A stretch of DNA of 19,307 nucleotides from UBA1081 sp964443825 (GTDB lineage Bacteria; Bacillota; Clostridia; Oscillospirales; Acutalibacteraceae). A program made the translations under genes and the position numbers. Shown piece after piece: positions 7,616-14,540 of this stretch (its first letter is position 1; every line of letters begins with the position of its first letter). The notes below the pieces were generated by a model. It did not search any database and had not been told where the DNA came from. It worked only from the letters and a program-made list of their open reading frames with translations. The stretch is from positions 1 through 19,307 of the forward strand of contig CAYUEV010000030.1 of NCBI GenBank assembly GCA_964443825.1, in the 5' to 3' direction.

Positions 7616-8650
7616 ATGTCAAAAAACGCGCCTAAGAATCCGCGTCTCGGAACGGCGGGCGGTCAGGCTCTTATAGAGGGAATCATGATGAATGGTCCTA
7701 AAGGAGCGGCGATATCTGTCAGAAAAACCGACGGATCGATTGTAACGGTTCCCAAGGAGCTGAAACATATAAGAGATAAAATTAAATTTTTTGGGCTCCC
7801 TATAATAAGAGGAGTTGTGAATTTTATCGAGTCGATGATATTGGGATATAAGTGCTTAATGGAGTCGGCGGAACTTTCGGGTCAGCTTGAAATTGAGGAA
7901 TCCGAAGAAGAAATGAGCAAGCTCGACAGATGGATAAGCGACCATTTCGGTCCAAAAATGATGACGATAATATCGACTATCGCCATGGTTTTGGGAATTG
8001 TTCTCGCGTTCGCTCTGTTTATTTATCTTCCGTCGTTTATCATTAAGACGCTCGACATAAGATTCTTTAATGAATTTTTAAATAGACACGCCATGAGACC
8101 GCTTTGCGAAGGCGTTATAAGGATAGCTATTTTTGTCCTTTACCTCTGGGTAGTTTCCAATATGAAAGAGATAAAAAGAGTTTTTATGTACCACGGTGCG
8201 GAGCATAAGACGATTTTTTGCTACGAGGCCTGCGAAGAGCTTACCGTTGAGAACGTTAAAAAATATAAGCGTTTCCACCCGAGATGCGGCACGAGCTTTA
8301 TGTTTATCATTCTTATTATCAGCATAATGACCTCCTCCGTTTTAGCGGTCATATTAAAAAATTTCCCCGGCTTGAGAATAGGAGGCGTACACATATTAAA
8401 CGTCGCGTGGGCGTGGTCAATCGTTAAAATTTTAATTATGCCGCTTGTAATGGGCATAGGATATGAAGTTTTAAGGTACTCGGGAAAACACGAAAACGCC
8501 CTGATAAAGATACTCACCGCTCCCGGACTTTGGATGCAGCGTCTTACCACGAAAGAACCCGACGACAGCATGATAGAAGTGGGAATAGCCGCTTTAAAAG
8601 CCGTTATAGGCGAGGGAGACGTTCAAGACAATAAAGAGGAAACGCCTTGA
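7616..8650 (+). CDS. DUF1385 membrane protein (YqhQ family)
   Basis: A 344-residue multi-pass membrane protein of the DUF1385/YqhQ family, whose biochemical role is not established. Visible family signatures are GGQALIEGIMMNGP (15-28), near the N-terminus, and MYHGAEHKTIFCYE (191-204), with HGAEHK at 193-198, followed by RFHPRCGTSF (219-228). The conserved His, Glu and Cys residues hint at a metal- or substrate-binding site near the membrane face. Hydrophobic segments are at about 115-139, 165-182, 226-246 and 262-285. It begins 2 nt after the kinase stop with SD AAGGGA (7605-7610) and overlaps prmC by TTGA. DUF1385 next to prmC is a common arrangement in Clostridia, usually with prfA; prfA is absent here. 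Confidence 0.9.
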   Translation: MSKNAPKNPRLGTAGGQALIEGIMMNGPKGAAISVRKTDGSIVTVPKELKHIRDKIKFFGLPIIRGVVNFIESMILGYKCLMESAELSGQLEIEESEEEMSKLDRWISDHFGPKMMTIISTIAMVLGIVLAFALFIYLPSFIIKTLDIRFFNEFLNRHAMRPLCEGVIRIAIFVLYLWVVSNMKEIKRVFMYHGAEHKTIFCYEACEELTVENVKKYKRFHPRCGTSFMFIILIISIMTSSVLAVILKNFPGLRIGGVHILNVAWAWSIVKILIMPLVMGIGYEVLRYSGKHENALIKILTAPGLWMQRLTTKEPDDSMIEVGIAALKAVIGEGDVQDNKEETP

Positions 8651-9498
8651 CCGACGTTAAAAAACTCGTTAAAGACGCTTCGCTAAGACTTAATTTATCG
8701 GATTCGCCTTTAACCGACGCATATGAAATAGCGAGGCGCGTTTTTGGGCTTACTAAAACGGAAATTTTAATCGAGCCCTTAAGAGAAATAAGCGAAAACG
8801 ATATTTTAGAATTTAATAAACTCATAGAAAAAAGAGCCGGCGGCTATCCTCTTCAGTATATAGCGGGCGAGTGGGATTTTTTTGGTCTTACTTTTTATGT
8901 AAACGAAGGCGTTCTTATCCCAAGACCTGAAACGGAGCATATAGCCGACGAAGCTTGCGAGTTTTTAAAAGGCAAAAAAGATTTAACGGTATTTGATTTA
9001 TGCTCCGGAACAGGTTGTATAGGATTGAGCGCGGCCTTTTACAACAGAAGCGCGAAAATCTATCTTTTCGATATAGAAGAAGCCGCTCTTGAGTGTTCAA
9101 AAAAAAACAAAAACCGCTACTCGCTTGACAACGTATTTATTTTAAATTATAATGTTCTAAAGGGGTTTAACGGCGATATTCTCCCTGTTCCCGACGTAAT
9201 ACTCTGTAATCCGCCGTATGTTTCCGAAAACGAGTATTATGGACTTGAGAGGGAAATATTCTACGAGCCTAAAGCCGCCATTGTGGGCGGATCCGACGGA
9301 CTTATGTTTCACAGGGCCGTAATAGAAAAGTGGCTTCCATATCTTAATAAAAACGGGTTTTTTATGTTAGAATGCGGGGAGAATCAATCTAAAAAAGTGC
9401 TTTCTTATTTAGAGCCTTTTAAACCGCGATTTGATATTAAGACCGAGTTCGATCTATACGGTATGGAAAGATTCGTTTTAGGGCGTAGAATAGCTTAA
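8647..9498 (+). CDS. prmC: Peptide chain release factor N5-glutamine methyltransferase
   Basis: PrmC uses S-adenosylmethionine to methylate the glutamine of the GGQ motif in release factors 1 and 2. The 283-residue protein has an N-terminal helical recognition domain (about 1-85), then a Rossmann methyltransferase domain. That domain carries the RPETE motif (93-97), the SAM-binding DLCSGTGCIG (117-126), the acidic FDIEE (141-145) and the hallmark NPPY (188-191), which contacts the target glutamine side chain. It starts with TTG inside the end of the DUF1385 gene (stop shared as TTGA) behind AAAGAGGA (8633-8640). Length is normal for the family. The substrate gene prfA is not in the window. 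Confidence 0.95.
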   Translation: MTDVKKLVKDASLRLNLSDSPLTDAYEIARRVFGLTKTEILIEPLREISENDILEFNKLIEKRAGGYPLQYIAGEWDFFGLTFYVNEGVLIPRPETEHIADEACEFLKGKKDLTVFDLCSGTGCIGLSAAFYNRSAKIYLFDIEEAALECSKKNKNRYSLDNVFILNYNVLKGFNGDILPVPDVILCNPPYVSENEYYGLEREIFYEPKAAIVGGSDGLMFHRAVIEKWLPYLNKNGFFMLECGENQSKKVLSYLEPFKPRFDIKTEFDLYGMERFVLGRRIA

Positions 9499-9534
9499 CG
9501 ACGCTCAATTTTAGAATTTTCAAGGGCTTAAAAC

Positions 9535-10230
9535 ATGCTTTTTCAATTTATAAATTATTTGCGCGACGGGGATTTTGCCTCGCTGCTTGTAAATATTGCG
9601 GCGATGCTTTTTGTCGTCTTTTGCACGATGCCCGTTCATGAGTACGCTCACGCGTTAGCCGCCACAAAACTGGGCGACGACACGCCGAGACTCGCGGGAA
9701 GGCTTACGTTAAGACCGACGGCTCATTTAGACCCCATAGGGACTGTAATGATATTGTTGTGCGGGTTCGGATACGCGAAACCCGTGCCGGTTAATATAAA
9801 CAACCTTAAAAACGGCAGGAAGAGCTTCGCCGTTGTGGCTTTAGCGGGTCCGCTCTCCAATATCATAATGGCGTTTATATTTATATTTTTAGGAAATCTC
9901 TCATACGTGATTTTTGGCAGATCGTCGTTAGTAAACGTATATTCCGTTTTAAGCATGTTTTTTTCGTTCGCGTCGAGTATAAATATATCTTTAGCCGTGT
10001 TTAATCTTCTCCCCGTACCTCCGCTTGACGGGTCGAGAATATTAAATCTCCTGCTCCCCGAAAAATACTACTACAAGATCATGCGCTACGAAAAATATAT
10101 AATGCTTATAATTTTCGTACTGCTCCTTACAAATATACTTTCCTGGCCATTAAATTTCCTCGGCAATTTAGTTACTAAAGGTCTTACGTTTTTAGCGTCT
10201 TTGCCTTTTAAGCTGTTCGGTTTGATGTAA
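9535..10230 (+). CDS. Site-2-type intramembrane metalloprotease, M50 family
   Basis: A 231-residue polytopic membrane protein of the compact M50B-like type found in many Bacillota. It has the zinc motif HEYAH (H35, E36, H39) in the first core helix, AHLDPIG (63-69), and the third zinc ligand D165 in LLPVPPLDGSR (158-168). Hydrophobic segments are at about 17-33, 68-83, 97-120, 135-160 and 185-205. There is no PDZ domain or long extra loop. SD AAGGG (9522-9526) sits 8 nt before the ATG. The stop overlaps the scpA start by one base (TAATG). This protease upstream of scpAB is a recurring Clostridia layout; the substrate is unknown and the link to segregation is not demonstrated. Confidence 0.9.
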   Translation: MLFQFINYLRDGDFASLLVNIAAMLFVVFCTMPVHEYAHALAATKLGDDTPRLAGRLTLRPTAHLDPIGTVMILLCGFGYAKPVPVNINNLKNGRKSFAVVALAGPLSNIIMAFIFIFLGNLSYVIFGRSSLVNVYSVLSMFFSFASSINISLAVFNLLPVPPLDGSRILNLLLPEKYYYKIMRYEKYIMLIIFVLLLTNILSWPLNFLGNLVTKGLTFLASLPFKLFGLM

Positions 10231-10937
10231 TGGACGAAAACGAAAAACCGCTTTTTAAAATCGACGTATTTGAAGGGCCGCTCGACTTGCTTCTTCATTT
10301 AATCTCAAAACATAAACTCGATATTAAAGATATTCCTATATTCGATCTTGTGGAACAGTATATTTCTTACGTCGAAATGATGAAAGAAGAGAATATTGAA
10401 ATAGCGAGCGAATTTTTAGAAATGGCGGCGAGGCTCGTTTACATTAAAACGGCGTCGCTCTTGCCGGTGTACAAAGAGGCCGAGGAACTTAAAAAAGAAC
10501 TCTCGGGCGAGCTTATTGAATATCGGGAGTGCAAAATAATAGCGTCAAGGCTTCTTACGCGGTTTATCGCGACAGACAGAATAGTAAGACCGCCCATGGA
10601 AATTAAAGAAGACCATACATATACTCGCGTTCACGACGTCTTAGAACTTTTTTTGGCTTACAGGAACATATCTTTTAAAAAAACTCCGCAAAAGCCTAAA
10701 GAAGACATTTTTAACGATTTAGTCAAAAAAGAGGTTATATCGGTTTCGGATACCATTAAAAAAGTAAATTACGTTCTTATAAAATCCGGGAAAACGAGAG
10801 TTTTTGATATATTCTCTCGGTCTAAAAGCAAAGGGGAGCTTGTCGCCTATTTTTTGGCTGTTCTTGAGATGGCGAGAAACGGACAAATTCACTTAGAGGG
10901 CGAGGGTAAAGAGATGACCGCCGCCGCAATAAATTAA
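10230..10937 (+). CDS. scpA: Segregation and condensation protein A (kleisin)
   Basis: ScpA is the kleisin subunit that bridges the SMC dimer heads and binds ScpB in the bacterial condensin that compacts and segregates chromosomes. The 235-residue protein has the family's N-terminal signature FEGPLDLLLHLI (14-25) followed by KHKLDIKDIPI, which binds the SMC neck. A charged central linker follows, and the C-terminal winged-helix segment (about 190-230) reads VAYFLAVLEMARNGQI. The ATG overlaps the M50 stop (TAATG) and has no clear SD of its own, so termination-reinitiation from the protease gene is likely. scpB follows after 17 nt. Confidence 0.95.
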   Translation: MDENEKPLFKIDVFEGPLDLLLHLISKHKLDIKDIPIFDLVEQYISYVEMMKEENIEIASEFLEMAARLVYIKTASLLPVYKEAEELKKELSGELIEYRECKIIASRLLTRFIATDRIVRPPMEIKEDHTYTRVHDVLELFLAYRNISFKKTPQKPKEDIFNDLVKKEVISVSDTIKKVNYVLIKSGKTRVFDIFSRSKSKGELVAYFLAVLEMARNGQIHLEGEGKEMTAAAIN

Positions 10938-10954
10938 AACGACGATTTTCGCTT

Positions 10955-11485
10955 ATGGAATATAACGATCTTAAAGCAACAATCGAGGGAGCTATTTTCG
11001 CCTCCGGGGAGCCTATAGAGGCGGAAAAAATTTCTTCAGCTCTTGACGTAGACCCGGAAAAAGTAGAGTCGGCGATTTCAGAAATTTATAAAGAGTATTC
11101 TGAATCTAATCATGGGATAGAACTGTTAAAACTGGGCGATAAATATCAGTTTTCAACGAAATCCTGTTATTCGTCCGATATTAGAAAAATTCTCTCGACT
11201 AAAAAAAACGCTCCGTTATCGCAGGCCGCGTTAGAAGTTTTAGCCGTTATAGCTTTTAACGAGCCCGTTACAAAATCGTTTGTGGAGCAAGTTAGGGGAG
11301 TGGACTGCTCCGGCGTTGTTTCTACGCTCCTTCAAAAAAATTTAATAGAAGAGAGCGGAAGACTTGACTTGCCCGGTCATCCTCTGTTATACTGTACTAC
11401 GGTGAACTTTCTAAGGTGTTTCGATCTGTCGTCGTTAGAGGAACTTAAAAATATAAAAGATCCCGAAAGTCCCGTTTCCGATTAA
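10955..11485 (+). CDS. scpB: Segregation and condensation protein B
   Basis: ScpB dimerises, binds the central part of ScpA and completes the SMC-ScpAB complex on chromosomal DNA. The 176-residue protein shows the two tandem winged-helix domains. The first opens with LKATIEGAIFASGEPI (6-21); the second contains SQAALEVLAVIAFNEPVTKSFVEQVRG (about 89-115) and an L-x-E-x-G-R-L-D-L-P-G-H-P turn (about 131-143) typical of the family. Length is normal. It lies 17 nt after scpA without a visible SD, so translation is probably coupled to scpA. Confidence 0.95.
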   Translation: MEYNDLKATIEGAIFASGEPIEAEKISSALDVDPEKVESAISEIYKEYSESNHGIELLKLGDKYQFSTKSCYSSDIRKILSTKKNAPLSQAALEVLAVIAFNEPVTKSFVEQVRGVDCSGVVSTLLQKNLIEESGRLDLPGHPLLYCTTVNFLRCFDLSSLEELKNIKDPESPVSD

Positions 11486-11518
11486 ATTTTAGATTTATTT
11501 AAAACAGGCGGTGATTCC

Positions 11519-12358
11519 TTGGTTGCCATCTTAATAATTGCCGGAGTAATTTTGTTTTTCTGGGCAGTGTTGGGCGTTAGGTTTCATTTCCACTTAGAAT
11601 ATTCCGACGGGCTTATTTTTTACATAAAATGGGCGTTTGTAAAAATCGGCATTCTCCCCAAAAAAGAAAAGCCTCCAAAAGAAAAAAAGGAGAAGCCGCC
11701 TAAGGAAGAAAAAGAAGAAGAACCGAAAAAAGAAGAGGAGCCTAAAGAAAAAGGTCCGAATCCTTTAGTAACTCTTTATGAAAACGAACAAATAAGCGGA
11801 ATTATAGAGATTCTTAATAAACTTTTAGGAGTTGTAAATAAGTTCGGTCATAGGGTCGCGAACTCCTTTTTTATCGACGAGTTATTTATTGACGCGCTCA
11901 TTTCGGGCAACGACGCCGCGCACACGGCTTTAAAGTACGGGAAAGTTTCGAGAGCCGTGTTCCCGTTAGTGGGAGCCGTAGCGGCTAACTGTAATTTAAG
12001 AAAGTACTCAATAAATATCGAGCCCGACTATTTAGCGTCGGGTAAAGATAGCGTAGCTTTTTCACTTGAAATCTCGTTAAACATAAGAAAGCTTATTAAC
12101 GCTTTAATTTTATTTGTTTTTGGATTATTATTTAAAGTCATTATAAGAGTTATTAAAAGTATGAAGTCTTCGGGCGACTCCGCTAAAAACAAAGAAAGTA
12201 AAAACGATAGCGAGGGTAAGAACGGCGAGACGAAAGAGTCCACTGATCCCGATTTAAAGCCGTTAAACCCAAACACCATGTCTATGCCGAGAGAATACCA
12301 AAAATACCCCGAAAATTCCGTAAAAGAGCCTGAAATCTCCTTAGATAATGTAAAATAA
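11519..12358 (+). CDS. DUF2953 domain membrane protein
   Basis: A 279-residue protein with an N-terminal membrane helix (about 1-20), a Lys/Glu/Pro-rich linker (about 48-80) built of imperfect K-E-K-P-P-K-E repeats, a DUF2953 core (about 82-195), a second hydrophobic helix (about 193-212) and a polar C-terminal tail. The NIEPDY motif (166-171) in the core is typical of DUF2953. The start is TTG behind AGGCGGTGAT (11506-11515). DUF2953 genes commonly sit next to ytfJ in spore-formers, as here. The function is not established; a sporulation-related role is inferred only from that neighbour. Confidence 0.8.
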   Translation: MVAILIIAGVILFFWAVLGVRFHFHLEYSDGLIFYIKWAFVKIGILPKKEKPPKEKKEKPPKEEKEEEPKKEEEPKEKGPNPLVTLYENEQISGIIEILNKLLGVVNKFGHRVANSFFIDELFIDALISGNDAAHTALKYGKVSRAVFPLVGAVAANCNLRKYSINIEPDYLASGKDSVAFSLEISLNIRKLINALILFVFGLLFKVIIRVIKSMKSSGDSAKNKESKNDSEGKNGETKESTDPDLKPLNPNTMSMPREYQKYPENSVKEPEISLDNVK

Positions 12359-12405
12359 CTTGCGCATATTGTTAAAATGATTTTTATAATAGAGAGGCGT
12401 TGTAA

Positions 12406-12831
12406 ATGAAAGAACAATCTGCCGAAAAAATCCTGGCTTCCACTATTGAGCGCGTAAGAGATCTCGTCGACGTCAGCACGATAGTAGGCGACCCGATAAC
12501 CGTAAATAACGACATTACGATTATTCCGATTTCAAAGGTGACTTACGGCTTCGCTTCAGGCGGGTCGGATTTTCCGTCAAAGAACAATACGGAGCTTTTT
12601 GGCGGCGGAGGAGGAGCGGGTATTACAATAAATCCCGTAGCGTTTTTAGTGTGCAATAAAGGCGACGTTTCGATTAAGCATATCGCTTTGACCGATAACG
12701 CGGCCGAAAGAGCGGTAAATCTTATACCCGAGATGTTTGATAAGGTTACGAATTTTATCGACAACCGCAAAAAACAACCCGATAACGCCGGTGAATTTGC
12801 AGAAGCGGAAGTAATTGTCGACACGGAATAA
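12406..12831 (+). CDS. ytfJ: YtfJ/GerW-type sporulation protein
   Basis: A 141-residue protein of the GerW/YtfJ family. In Bacillus the homologue is made in the forespore and is needed for normal germination. The order of features matches the family: an N-terminal amphipathic stretch (SAEKILASTIERVRDLVD, about 5-22), TVVGDP-like DVSTIVGDPI, IIPISKVTYGF (39-49), a glycine run at 66-70, AGITINPVAFLV (71-82) and a C-terminal variable tail. SD AGAGAGG (12391-12397) precedes the ATG. The stop abuts the rluB start with no gap. Family members also occur in non-sporulating Clostridia, so this supports but does not prove that the host sporulates. Confidence 0.9.
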   Translation: MKEQSAEKILASTIERVRDLVDVSTIVGDPITVNNDITIIPISKVTYGFASGGSDFPSKNNTELFGGGGGAGITINPVAFLVCNKGDVSIKHIALTDNAAERAVNLIPEMFDKVTNFIDNRKKQPDNAGEFAEAEVIVDTE

Positions 12832-13548
12832 ATGGTCGAAAAATTAAGGCTTCAAAAATATATCGCCCAAAATTCCGAGTATTCGAGGCGAAAATCCGAA
12901 GAGCTTATTTCTAAAGGAAAAGTTAAAGTAAACGGAAGGTTTGCTTCTTTAGGCGACAAAATAGACCCCCAAACAGATGTGGTAAGCGTTTTGGGGGAAG
13001 TTTTGTTATCTAAAAATAAAGAAAATATATATTTAGCCCTTAATAAGCCGCGCGGTTATGTTACGACAATGAACGACGAGAAAGGACGAAAATGCGTAAA
13101 GGATCTGCTAAAAGGATTGGACAGACGGGTTTTCCCAGTGGGAAGACTCGATAAAGACTCGGAAGGGCTGCTCCTTTTAACCGACGACGGCGAATTTTCA
13201 AACGCAGTAACTCATCCGTCCAATAATATTGAGAAAACTTACCGCGTCTGTGTAAAGCCCGCGGCCGACGACAGACAAATCAGTCTTCTTATGTCGGGGG
13301 TGGTGATAGACGGCAAAGCAACTTGCCCCGCTAAAATTTTGGATATTTCCAACGATACTGACAGAACGCGCTTTACAATAACAATAAATGAGGGAAGAAA
13401 CAGGGAAATTCGCAAAATGTGCGAAAGAGTAGGACTTTCTGTCGCAAGGCTTAAAAGAGTATCCATAGGAAATTTTAAATTAGGCTCGTTAAAACCCGGA
13501 GAGTATAAAATTCTTACAAAAGATGAAGTAAATTTAATCTTTAAATAG
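12832..13548 (+). CDS. rluB: RluB/RsuA-type rRNA pseudouridine synthase
   Basis: A 238-residue enzyme that isomerises a uridine in ribosomal RNA. An N-terminal S4 RNA-binding domain (about 4-60, LQKYIAQNSEYSRRKSEELISKGKV) is followed by the catalytic domain, which has LNKPRGYVTT (70-79) and the active-site motif GRLDKDSEGLL (104-114) with catalytic aspartate D107. The late motif EGRNREIRKMCERVG confirms the RsuA/RluB/E/F subfamily. The ATG directly follows the ytfJ stop. The position modified (23S U2605-equivalent for RluB) is inferred from family; an RsuA-type 16S target cannot be excluded from sequence alone. Confidence 0.91.
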   Translation: MVEKLRLQKYIAQNSEYSRRKSEELISKGKVKVNGRFASLGDKIDPQTDVVSVLGEVLLSKNKENIYLALNKPRGYVTTMNDEKGRKCVKDLLKGLDRRVFPVGRLDKDSEGLLLLTDDGEFSNAVTHPSNNIEKTYRVCVKPAADDRQISLLMSGVVIDGKATCPAKILDISNDTDRTRFTITINEGRNREIRKMCERVGLSVARLKRVSIGNFKLGSLKPGEYKILTKDEVNLIFK

Positions 13549-13550
13549 CA

Positions 13551-13579
13551 TATCCGAAAGATATATTATAGAGCGGATA
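13551..13579. other. Weak stem-loop between convergent genes
   Basis: TATCCG (13551-13556) and CGGATA (13574-13579) are perfect inverted repeats with a 17-nt AT-rich loop. They sit in the 42-nt gap between rluB (+) and the Crp/Fnr gene (-). There is no T-run on either side, so it is not a standard intrinsic terminator, but it is the only candidate structure for ending either transcript. Confidence 0.3.
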
Positions 13580-13590
13580 GCGTCTTAACG

Positions 13591-14235
13591 TCAGTCGTCT
13601 AACATGTCGCCGTCAAAATTAAGCCGCTCTATCATGTTTCCTTTCGATATTAGAAGTCCGTCGTCATTTAAATTTTTTATAATTCTCATCATTGAGCTTC
13701 TGTTTTGACCTGTATATAGAGCGAGATCGGTAAGAGTTAGCGGAAGTCTGAATTTTTTTGACTTTTTTATCATGGACACGTACTGAAAATATGTTAAAAT
13801 CGACGTTTCGGCTCTTTTTTTACTTAAAACGTCAAGGTGAATTTTATATTTTGTGAACGCGTTTCCGGTCATTCTTAAAAACAGATCGCGAGGAAAATCT
13901 CCACGACCTGTTTTTTTTAAGTCGTTCGCGTCATATAAACTCACAGAACATCTCGTTTTTGTTTTAAATAAAACCGTATTGTCGCTTAACAAAGGATAAA
14001 ATTGACCGTTAAAAAAATCTCCCGGCTCAAAATATTCCATTAAAAACTCGTTGCCGTCCTCGTCTATGGAAATAATCTGAGCGTCGCCGTACTTAATAAG
14101 ACCGAAAATTTCCGTCACGTTTGCTCGCGCTTCGGATGTTTCGCCCCGTTTAAAAGTAAGGCTTTTATGATTTAATAAAGAGTCAATTTGGTAAATTTCC
14201 GATTTTGAAAAAGGCTTATAAAAAATATTCTCCAT
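13591..14235 (-). CDS. Crp/Fnr-family transcription regulator
   Basis: A 214-residue regulator with a cyclic-nucleotide-type beta-roll (about 20-105, with FLMEYFEPGDFF at 64-75), a dimerisation helix (about 115-147) and a C-terminal Crp-type winged helix (about 164-200). It has a single cysteine (C96), so it lacks the Fe-S cysteine cluster of FNR. The beta-roll lacks the R-S/T-A cAMP-binding signature of CRP. The recognition helix reads N-R-S-S-M-M-R at 178-184; the glutamate that reads GA in CRP/FNR sites is replaced by serine (S180). SD AAGGAAAG (14244-14251 on the complement) is well placed. It is divergent from nrdDG and is a strong candidate to control it. The effector is unknown. Confidence 0.87.
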   Translation of the reverse strand: MENIFYKPFSKSEIYQIDSLLNHKSLTFKRGETSEARANVTEIFGLIKYGDAQIISIDEDGNEFLMEYFEPGDFFNGQFYPLLSDNTVLFKTKTRCSVSLYDANDLKKTGRGDFPRDLFLRMTGNAFTKYKIHLDVLSKKRAETSILTYFQYVSMIKKSKKFRLPLTLTDLALYTGQNRSSMMRIIKNLNDDGLLISKGNMIERLNFDGDMLDD

Positions 14236-14267
14236 AAATAATACTTTCCTTAATATTTAGCGCTTAT

Positions 14268-14277
14268 TGATATATCA
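14268..14277. promoter_or_regulatory. 10-bp perfect palindrome in the regulator's leader
   Basis: TGATATATCA is its own reverse complement and lies about 33 nt upstream of the Crp/Fnr gene start, inside its predicted 5' leader. It could be an additional operator half-site pair or chance in AT-rich DNA. No function is shown. Confidence 0.25.
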
Positions 14278-14319
14278 CCATATAATGTGTTGCTTTTTAA
14301 AAATATAACTATATGTTGT

Positions 14320-14348
14320 ATTATATTTTAAAATTGTTGCTATTGCAA
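14320..14348 (-). promoter_or_regulatory. Predicted promoter of the Crp/Fnr-family gene
   Basis: On the minus strand TTGCAA (14348-14343) is followed after 17 nt by a perfect TATAAT (14325-14320). The predicted start is near 14313, giving a leader of about 78 nt. The -35 hexamer lies inside the 12-bp palindrome at 14340-14351, so occupation of that site would compete with RNA polymerase and suggests autorepression (inference). Confidence 0.55.
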
Positions 14349-14351
14349 TAG
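14340..14351. promoter_or_regulatory. 12-bp palindromic operator candidate, shared by both promoters
   Basis: CTATTGCAATAG is a perfect palindrome centred at 14345.5 in the divergent intergenic region. It is centred about 40 nt upstream of the predicted nrdD start (near 14385), which is the class II activator position of Crp/Fnr proteins. It also overlaps the -35 of the regulator gene. Binding by the adjacent regulator is inferred from this geometry. Confidence 0.5.
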
Positions 14352-14372
14352 TCAAATGAAAAAAAATAAGTA

Positions 14373-14378
14373 TATAAT
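14373..14378 (+). promoter_or_regulatory. Predicted -10 element of the nrdDG promoter
   Basis: TATAAT is a perfect -10 hexamer, but no TTGACA-like -35 exists at 15-19 nt upstream (AGTCAA at 17 nt is a poor match). A perfect -10 without a -35, with a palindrome centred near -40, is the usual layout of an activator-dependent promoter. The predicted leader to the TTG at 14541 is about 155 nt. Confidence 0.5.
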
Positions 14379-14408
14379 GTCAAAAGGTGGCGCGAGGACT
14401 TAAAACCG

Positions 14409-14471
14409 TTAAAAGGGGACGGTTCTTGACGATTTTTTCGATATAGAGAAGATTTACCGCCGTTATGAAAG
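14409..14471 (+). repeat. Decayed partial copy of the nrdD 5' end in the nrdD leader
   Basis: This stretch matches the start of nrdD (14551-14613) in order at a nearly constant offset of 140-142 nt. Exact blocks are TTAAAAG (14409), ACGGTTCT (14419), ATAGAGAAGATT (14443-14454) and CCGCCGTTA-n-GAAAG (14457-14471). The matching gene segment encodes the ATP-cone sequence RNGSEESFNIEKI. The copy has small indels that change frame, and no start codon with an SD, so it is not a gene. A 6-bp inverted repeat AACCGT/ACGGTT (14404-14409 and 14419-14424) overlaps its left end. Confidence 0.6.
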
Positions 14472-14540
14472 TCTAAAGCAACTGAAGATTTTTTGCGCTG
14501 TCAGGCGAGATATTTTAGCGCAGTAAATGGGGATGATAAC

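Noticed and set aside
12360..12390. Promoter TTGCGC-N19-TATAAT upstream of ytfJ
   Set aside because: The spacer is too long, the -35 is poor, and the start would fall at or inside the ytfJ SD.
14413..14526. Open frame in the nrdD leader as a small leader peptide
   Set aside because: It opens right after a stop at 14410-14412 and has no ATG, GTG or TTG start in frame with an SD. It is better explained as the decayed nrdD copy.
14493..14540. Earlier TTG start for nrdD at 14493
   Set aside because: It has no SD and the added 16 residues precede the ATP-cone domain. The TTG at 14541 has GGGGATGAT at correct spacing.
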